From assembly GCF_004368965.1 (NCBI RefSeq), contig NZ_SORO01000003.1, forward strand, positions 62,001-126,000: a stretch of DNA of 64,000 nucleotides, given 5' to 3'. The stretch is from Leptospira meyeri. Lineage in GTDB: Bacteria > Spirochaetota > Leptospiria > Leptospirales > Leptospiraceae. The position numbers were made by a program, and so were the translations under genes. Below, in pieces: positions 58,915 through 64,000 of the stretch (position 1 is the stretch's first letter; every line of letters begins with the position of its first letter). The notes beneath the pieces were generated by a model. It saw nothing but the letters and a program-made list of their open reading frames with translations, did no database searches and was not told the DNA's origin.

Positions 58915-60591
58915 TTACGGAGCGATGGTTTTGAGTAGGCTTAAATCTTCTTTCTTAAATACTTTAATGGTGGTTTTATCACCTTCTTTTGGTTTGCCGG
59001 TCACATAAATTTTGTCCCCAAAAAATGTGAGTTCTGAGTTTTCTTCTACGGCTTCTTCTGTTCTTTTTTCAAAGGTTAAATCAGATTTAAAACGAGCCAC
59101 ATGGTATTTGTCTTTTACTTTTTCGATCACATAGATTTTGTCTTCCCGATTGATCATCGGAGTTCTCCAGAAAATATCTGCAGACTCACTTGTTTTTTTC
59201 ACACCGAGTTTGTCTGGGTCAAGCAACACAAGTTTGTGTTTTCTATTTTCGACCTTTTCTCCATCATAACCGAGAACAAGAACCCCTTGGTTGGCGATTT
59301 CTTTAAATTCCTTAGAACAAATATTGTTGTATGGACTTTTAAAAAGAGCATCATCTTTTGCAGGATCAATGGCCCAAAGTTCATTTGAATAGTGACCATC
59401 TGTATCATACTTGATAAACTTCATAAAAAGAATTTTATTGTTCACTACATTGTCACTTTGTTCTTCTTTTTTCTTCAGTTCCTCTTTGGTTTGTGCAAGT
59501 TCTGATTTTAGTTCTTCAACTTTAGCTTCTACCTTTTGCACGGTATCTTCTTTTTTAGCTGAGTCGCCTGAAGTGGTTCCAGTGCGTGCTTCTTCTTTTT
59601 TCGCGATTTGTTCTTCTTTTTTGCTGAGTTCTTCTTTTTTTGCCTCTACCGCTTCCGACTTTTTCTCAGTGTCTTTTTTTTCTTGTTCGATTTGTTTGAT
59701 TTCTTCGGTTTTCTTTTCGATCTCAGTTTTGTTTTTGACTGGGTCTTTTTTTAACTCATTTAGGCTTGCAACTGTTTCCTGTTCTTTCTTCTTCAGCGCC
59801 TCTTTTTTGTCTTGGAGGTCTTTTTGTTCGTTTGCAACATCTTGTTTTTTATCTTGCAAAACCTTTTTTTCTTCTTTGATTTTATCAGTTTGCAACTTAT
59901 CCATTTTTTTGGCTTCGTCTTCCATCTTCTGTTTGGTGGCGGGGTCTTTTTCTTTATCCTTCACAGTTTTGTTGACGTCTTTTTCTAACTCATCCGTTGT
60001 GAGATCTTTTCCACTATCTTTAAGGATATTTCCTTCAATTGGAATGATGATTTGGGTTTTGCCTGGCCAATTTTTATAAACAGTATCAATCCCCAATTTG
60101 TCAGGAGAAGTAGCGGTAATAACTCCTTCTGTATATTTTTTTGTAAAAAACTTTGAGTCTTTTCGGTGCGTTGCATTGTAATAAAGAATGTACTGAGCCA
60201 AAGTCTCCGCATTCCCCACCTTGTATTGGAAAGATTTTTCTACATAGGAAGCAATGATCCGTGCAATGGAATTAACATGGTCAAAACTTTGTGATTCGGA
60301 AAGAATCAGAATATCGGCTCCCAATTTTCCATCAGCACCAGGAAGAACTCTTTGGATTTTGACTCCATCCACAGTGGCGGTATTTTCCTTTGCAAGGGTT
60401 TCAGCCAGTTTACGACCAATTTCGGTATTTTCTTGGATGATCTCATCGGAAGCCTTACGTAAGGAACGGTTGATGAATTCGATTTTTTTGGAACCCTTGA
60501 TTTCGGACTCACCGAGTGGGGCTTTGGATTGGGCTGTCAGCGAAAGACTGACAAAAGTTAGGCAAATGATGATGGAACGAGAAATTCTCAT
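58915..60591 (-). CDS. P83/100-family exported protein with coiled-coil middle region
   Basis: This protein has 558 residues from ATG 60591 (AGGA upstream), with signal ISRSIIICLTFVSLSLTAQS. The N-terminal third matches the P83/100 antigen family of Borrelia: IEFINRSLRKASDEIIQENT, VLPGADGKLGADILILSESQ, IARIIASYVEKSFQY and TAETLAQYILYYN-like sequence. Residues about 190-370 are an unbroken Lys/Glu/Gln coiled coil (KEEKKVLQDKKQDVANEQKD). The C-terminal part is a beta-rich domain (LFMKFIKYDTDGHYSNELWA). In Borrelia the protein is a major serological antigen of unclear function, probably a periplasmic or cell-envelope strut. The MFS gene follows after 19 nt. Confidence 0.85.
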   Translation of the reverse strand: MRISRSIIICLTFVSLSLTAQSKAPLGESEIKGSKKIEFINRSLRKASDEIIQENTEIGRKLAETLAKENTATVDGVKIQRVLPGADGKLGADILILSESQSFDHVNSIARIIASYVEKSFQYKVGNAETLAQYILYYNATHRKDSKFFTKKYTEGVITATSPDKLGIDTVYKNWPGKTQIIIPIEGNILKDSGKDLTTDELEKDVNKTVKDKEKDPATKQKMEDEAKKMDKLQTDKIKEEKKVLQDKKQDVANEQKDLQDKKEALKKKEQETVASLNELKKDPVKNKTEIEKKTEEIKQIEQEKKDTEKKSEAVEAKKEELSKKEEQIAKKEEARTGTTSGDSAKKEDTVQKVEAKVEELKSELAQTKEELKKKEEQSDNVVNNKILFMKFIKYDTDGHYSNELWAIDPAKDDALFKSPYNNICSKEFKEIANQGVLVLGYDGEKVENRKHKLVLLDPDKLGVKKTSESADIFWRTPMINREDKIYVIEKVKDKYHVARFKSDLTFEKRTEEAVEENSELTFFGDKIYVTGKPKEGDKTTIKVFKKEDLSLLKTIAP

Positions 60592-60716
60592 TGTTTCCTC
60601 ACGAAAATTGGGATCTGGGATGCCCACAAGATTAACAACCTTTGTGATTCTGCAAAGCAAGTTTTAGAATAAAAATCTATTTACCGGGGGGTGGATCTTC
60701 AAAATTCTGTGGGAGA

Positions 60717-61814
60717 ATGCCTACATTTACGCACAGAGTCTTCAATTTTAATGCCGGCCCTGCCATGTTGCCCACCGAAGTCATGGAGGAAGCTAAGTCT
60801 GAGTTCCTAAATTACAAAGGGACTGGAATGTCTGTTATGGAAATGAGCCACAGAGGAAATGTTTTCCAAAATATTTTGGACGAATCTCTCAGTGACCTAA
60901 GAGAATTACTCGAACTACCTTCCCGTTATGCGGTGGTTTATTTTCCAGGTGGGGCCACTTTACAATTTTCAGCCATTCCTTTTAATTATTTAAAAGTGGG
61001 AGAGTCTGCTGATTTTGCACTCACAGGTGTTTGGGCTAAAAAAGCCTATGAAGAAGCAAAGAAATTTTACCCAAATGTGAAATCTATTTTTAATGGGGCC
61101 GATTCCAAATATATGGAACTTCCCACCATCACCGATGAGATCGTGAATGAGGGAGCCAAATATGTTTATATCACTTCTAACAATACCATTTACGGAACTC
61201 GTTATAAAACTTTCCCTAAATTAAAAAAGGCTCCCCTTTTTGCTGACATGACAAGTGAGCTCTTAAGTCGTAAACTTCCCATAGAAGATTTTTCTGTCAT
61301 CTTTGCAGGCGCACAAAAAAATATTGGGCCTTCTGGACTCACTCTTGTCATCTATGACAAAGAAAAATTGCCAACACTCGACCATCCCATTCCAAACCTA
61401 ATGAACTTTGCTCTCATGGAAAAAAATGGATCTTTGTACAACACACCTCCCACTTATTCCATCTACATTGCTGGTCTTGTGTTTAAATACTTAAAAAGAA
61501 AAGGTGGCCTTGAGGCGATGGAAGCAACAAATGAAAGGAAAGCAAAAAAATTGTATGAGACAATCGATGCTTCAAACCTTTTTTATGCACCGGTTCCAGA
61601 AGAGTTTCGTTCCGCAATGAACGTTGTGTTTCGAAGTCATAACGAAGCTCTAGATTCCAAATTTCTTGCTCTTGCCGAAGAACAAGGGTTTGCTGGGCTC
61701 AAAGGATACCGTGACATGGGTGGATTTAGAGCAAGTATCTACAATGCAATGCCAGTAGAAGGTGTGGATGCCCTTATCTCTTTGATCAAAGAATTTGAAA
61801 GGACCCATGGGTAA
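60717..61814 (+). CDS. serC: Phosphoserine aminotransferase
   Basis: This 365-residue PLP enzyme makes phosphoserine from 3-phosphohydroxypyruvate and glutamate in serine synthesis. It starts RVFNFNAGPAMLPTEVMEEA, then SVMEMSHRGNVFQNI, the cofactor phosphate cup VYFPGGATLQFSAIPFN, VYITSNNTIYGTRYKTFP, the Schiff-base Lys201 in IFAGAQKNIGPSGLTLV, and NTPPTYSIYIAGLVFKYL. In some bacteria SerC also acts in pyridoxal synthesis (no pdxA or pdxB neighbours here). The ATG follows GGGAG closely. The next gene starts 8 nt before the stop, so they are coupled. Confidence 0.96.
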   Translation: MPTFTHRVFNFNAGPAMLPTEVMEEAKSEFLNYKGTGMSVMEMSHRGNVFQNILDESLSDLRELLELPSRYAVVYFPGGATLQFSAIPFNYLKVGESADFALTGVWAKKAYEEAKKFYPNVKSIFNGADSKYMELPTITDEIVNEGAKYVYITSNNTIYGTRYKTFPKLKKAPLFADMTSELLSRKLPIEDFSVIFAGAQKNIGPSGLTLVIYDKEKLPTLDHPIPNLMNFALMEKNGSLYNTPPTYSIYIAGLVFKYLKRKGGLEAMEATNERKAKKLYETIDASNLFYAPVPEEFRSAMNVVFRSHNEALDSKFLALAEEQGFAGLKGYRDMGGFRASIYNAMPVEGVDALISLIKEFERTHG

Positions 61815-62466
61815 TTTTGTAAAACCCTACTCACTCCTATTTTTCATTTTTGTCGGTTCAATCACTGCACATTCGATTTGGATTCCCGAAGGGAACTTGG
61901 GTTGGGAAGCAGCGAAAGATTGTTATTTGCCATTAAAAAAAGAAATTCCTCCTGGTGCCATTAGTCCGAGTCTCATCAATTTGGACCGGACCAAAATGGG
62001 AGAATTTGCAAAAGAATCAGCAGAACTCCGTATGGCCTCATTAAATTGTTTCCGAGACCAGGTATCAAAAACGCTTCCAAGTGATGACCCTCTTGCAAAG
62101 GATTTAGGTGAGTATTTCCAATCCTCATTGCTCGATGGTAATGATAAGGAAGAAACTTTCTTTTCCTATGAGTGGAGGATCCTTCTTTCCGATAGTCGTC
62201 CATATCCGCTCACACCCGGAGAAGTGAGTCTCGCCAAACAGTGGTTTGAATCACATTTGGAAATCAAAAAAGAAATCACAAACCTCTCTATCGAATACTT
62301 ATCTGAGAAAAATCCTAACGATAAGTATGAGCGTTACTTAGAACTTTTCACAGGATACTACGGAAGTTTACTCAGAGAGCGAGATAAGTTCCTACTCTCC
62401 CTCTCACTGGAATCATTAAAATCATACACCGATACCCTAAAACATAGAAAGGAGAAAGCAGAATGA
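61807..62466 (+). CDS. Exported protein of unknown function
   Basis: I do not recognise this gene. It encodes 219 residues from ATG 61807, which overlaps the end of serC and has AAAGGA upstream; a TTG at 61795 is an alternative. The N-terminus GNFVKPYSLLFFIFVGSITA is a signal peptide with likely cleavage after AHS. The mature part is mostly alpha-helical and acidic, with three cysteines (KDCYLP, SLNCFRDQ) and helices such as SLAKQWFESHLEIKKEITNL. A periplasmic location is likely. It is coupled to rpiB by an ATGA overlap (62463-62466). Confidence 0.75.
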   Translation: MGNFVKPYSLLFFIFVGSITAHSIWIPEGNLGWEAAKDCYLPLKKEIPPGAISPSLINLDRTKMGEFAKESAELRMASLNCFRDQVSKTLPSDDPLAKDLGEYFQSSLLDGNDKEETFFSYEWRILLSDSRPYPLTPGEVSLAKQWFESHLEIKKEITNLSIEYLSEKNPNDKYERYLELFTGYYGSLLRERDKFLLSLSLESLKSYTDTLKHRKEKAE

Positions 62467-62900
62467 AAGAAAAAATTGGAATTGCATCTGATCATGGAGG
62501 ATTTGCCCTCAAAGAATTCCTCCGGAAAAGTCTCGAGGAAACTTACGAAATTGTCGATTACGGAACTAAGAGCGAAGAGTCCGTCGACTACCCCACCATC
62601 ATCGGAGATGCCTGCCGAAAGGTTCTTTCCGGTGAAGTTCCTAGACTCATCGCCCTTTGCGGGACAGGCATTGGAGCATCCATTGCTGCCAACCGTTTCA
62701 AAGGCATTCGAGCGGCCCTTTGCCATGATGAGTTTACGGCGGAGATGTCCAAACGCCATAACAATGCCAATGTACTCGTTTTAGGGGGAAGGGTTCTCGG
62801 AACAGATTTAGCACAGAGAATCGTAAAAAAATGGATAGAAACAGAATTCGAAGGTGGACGGCACCAAAAAAGATTGGGACTGATAGAAGAACAGTCTTAA
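62463..62900 (+). CDS. rpiB: Ribose-5-phosphate isomerase B
   Basis: This is a 145-residue RpiB/LacAB-family enzyme interconverting ribulose-5-phosphate and ribose-5-phosphate. It starts KIGIASDHGGFALKEFLRKS (Asp10, His11 in the active site), then TKSEESVDYPTIIGDACRKV and ALCGTGIGASIAANRFKGIR with the catalytic Cys66, then LCHDEFTAEMSKRHNNANVL. The C-terminus GGRHQKRLGLIEEQS is typical. The length is usual. The ATG overlaps the stop of the exported-protein gene. A long open frame overlapping its 3' end continues downstream on the same strand. Confidence 0.95.
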   Translation: MKEKIGIASDHGGFALKEFLRKSLEETYEIVDYGTKSEESVDYPTIIGDACRKVLSGEVPRLIALCGTGIGASIAANRFKGIRAALCHDEFTAEMSKRHNNANVLVLGGRVLGTDLAQRIVKKWIETEFEGGRHQKRLGLIEEQS

Positions 62901-64000
62901 TCCTATTCCTTGTTTGGGGCCTACCCTTATTTGGATGGGAAGTCCCAAAACAAGAAATCCTCAACCTAAGTCTTTGGAAAAAAATCGGAGTGGTTCAGAA
63001 TTCGGAACCAGGTAAAAAGAACTTTCTAAGGCCAAAAGAAAATACCCCCAAACACGGAGAACTTTTCTTCGACTTTGAAGGTGATGTGAGAGAGCCACAA
63101 ATCACTGAAGCCGGTTTTCCTTTTAAATCCAAATCCATCTCCGTTGTTTCCTCTTCTTATTTAACCGATGACCAAACGTATTTTTTCGGGAAACGATCCG
63201 CATACTTTTCTGGTCGCAGAAACCAAATCCATCTTTCCGTTTCTGGAAATTCTCTTTTTGGGACCCATCCCGATCCTTTTACGATTTCGATTCCAGTTCG
63301 TTTAGGGGAACAGGGAGCGGGTTCTGTCATTTTGGACCGAACTGTTTATGTAAAAGGAAAAAAATACGGCATCTCACTCGAGTTAAGCGAAAGTAAACCA
63401 ATATTACAAGTAAACAACCTACTTCAAAAATCAGAAGGCAGAACCGCAAGTTTTGTTTTGGAATCACAAGTAAAACTCAAACGAAAAACTTGGGAAGTGA
63501 TCTCCATATATTTTGATACATTAAACCACAAATATATCATGTACCAAAATGGAATCGAAACAGCAGAATATGAAAACAGGCAAGCAGATACATTAGGATT
63601 CGGTTTTCCAGAAAATGATTCCACTCCTCTTGTGCTTGGAAAATCATTCTATGGAAATTTGGATGGATTTCATATCCACAAAGGGGAACCCGAAGAAGAA
63701 TACACCAAGTTTGAATCGGTTCGTTATGATGATGAAACCAAAATTGGTTTTATGGAGGGAAACACTGCTATTTCTCCCGTTTTAGAAACAAAATATAGTA
63801 ATTCCAGTTTAACGCGTATCCATTGGAATATGGAACAACCGAAAGACACAATGTTAGAACTCTACTTCCGTGGTTCGAATCAAAAGTTTCTGGATTCTAA
63901 ATTGGATCCTTCATGGACAAGGATTGGATCTCTGGACAAAGGACTCCCTAAAACCAAATTCAAATTTTACCAATGGAAGTTGTGGTTCAGGCCTGACCCG
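62831..64000 (+). CDS. LamG-like (concanavalin A-like) exported protein, 5' part (runs off window edge)
   Basis: An open frame of 390 codons runs from ATG 62831 to the window edge without a stop, so the C-terminus is missing. The ATG lies 70 nt inside rpiB and lacks a good Shine-Dalgarno, so the start is uncertain. A signal peptide, RRTVLILFLVWGLPLFGWEV, follows a basic start. The mature part shows a concanavalin A/LamG pattern: GELFFDFEGDVREPQ, FFGKRSAYFSGRRNQIHLSV, HPDPFTISIPVRL, WEVISIYFDTLNHKYIMYQN and LVLGKSFYGNLDGFHIHKGE. Such domains bind glycans or proteins. A further beta domain (WNMEQPKDTMLELYFRGSNQ) begins near 330. Its role is unknown. Confidence 0.8.
   Translation, partial: MDRNRIRRWTAPKKIGTDRRTVLILFLVWGLPLFGWEVPKQEILNLSLWKKIGVVQNSEPGKKNFLRPKENTPKHGELFFDFEGDVREPQITEAGFPFKSKSISVVSSSYLTDDQTYFFGKRSAYFSGRRNQIHLSVSGNSLFGTHPDPFTISIPVRLGEQGAGSVILDRTVYVKGKKYGISLELSESKPILQVNNLLQKSEGRTASFVLESQVKLKRKTWEVISIYFDTLNHKYIMYQNGIETAEYENRQADTLGFGFPENDSTPLVLGKSFYGNLDGFHIHKGEPEEEYTKFESVRYDDETKIGFMEGNTAISPVLETKYSNSSLTRIHWNMEQPKDTMLELYFRGSNQKFLDSKLDPSWTRIGSLDKGLPKTKFKFYQWKLWFRPDP

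Noticed and set aside
59411..60079. A 222-codon Ser/Phe-rich frame opposite the P83/100 gene
   Set aside because: It is the mirror of the Lys/Glu coiled coil (AAA/GAA read as TTT/TTC), not an independent gene.

Overview
The window looks like a chromosomal segment of a Leptospira species. The evidence is a pair of spirochaetal FlaA flagellar sheath proteins behind a PUR-domain gene, a GreA with a very long N-terminal extension, a P83/100-family protein, many lipoproteins with loose spirochaetal lipoboxes, DISM-type seven-TM signalling proteins, scattered tRNAs, and AT-rich, tightly packed housekeeping genes. I lean towards the saprophytic (L. biflexa-like) side of the genus, but only from general impression. 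I see no insertion sequence, prophage, CRISPR array, rRNA gene or obvious island. Apart from single substitutions and degenerate motifs, all genes look intact.

Layout. 1-5.4 kb: 5' end of a phasin-like gene, a bifunctional-nuclease/UVR protein, tRNA-Met or Ile2 (CAT), a small exported protein divergent from hemW, tRNA-Ile(GAT) and tRNA-Ala(TGC) in tandem without rRNA, a CBS protein, then an exonuclease-like protein and an aminotransferase. 5.4-9.9 kb (+): phosphohexomutase, argD-like, leuB and a stand-alone receiver domain whose phospho-acceptor Asp is Glu. 9.9-15.1 kb (-): four tightly linked genes for a solute-binding lipoprotein, a protein-kinase-fold protein of unknown role, a GT-C glycosyltransferase and a YfiH-type protein. 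15.1-23.6 kb: GH13 protein, rel, nadC, LysM lipoprotein, STAS protein, tgt, a Fur-family regulator and an LptE-like lipoprotein. 23.7-31.0 kb: M23 peptidase, long GreA, the PUR-domain/flaA2/flaA1 cluster and a cyclic-nucleotide-binding protein. 31.2-38.1 kb: NarL-type regulator convergent with a hybrid kinase, a HerA/DUF853 ATPase, and groES-groEL with two CIRCE-like operators around a sigma70-type promoter. 38.2-44.7 kb (-): SGNH hydrolase, SpoIIE-type phosphatase, ArfB-like factor, UVR-motif protein, Mrp, metallophosphoesterase and an orphan lipoyl domain. 44.8-54.3 kb: GHKL-like protein coupled to a PabB-PabC fusion, then xerD-rsbW-like-hslV-hslU, a TPR lipoprotein, trxB, and an exported protein with a degenerate gluzincin core. 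54.3-64 kb: ilvH, ilvB, TPR protein, MFS transporter, P83/100 protein, serC, an exported protein, rpiB, and a LamG-like exported protein cut by the window edge.

How the genes fit together. Biosynthesis is represented by leucine/isoleucine/valine (leuB, ilvB, ilvH), arginine (argD), serine (serC), folate (pabBC) and NAD (nadC). Stress and proteostasis are represented by groESL, hslVU, rel, the Fur-family regulator and trxB. Pieces of a partner-switching cascade (STAS antagonist, SpoIIE phosphatase, RsbW-like kinase) are spread over three loci.

The most unusual items are the kinase-fold protein, the Asp-to-Glu receiver, the degenerate peptidase with duplicated flanking modules, the PUR-flaA linkage, an Arg in the normally invariant DSGGFQ motif of Tgt, and the very high share of convergent gene pairs whose stop codons overlap. 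I did not find a clear multi-gene system that I could call new.
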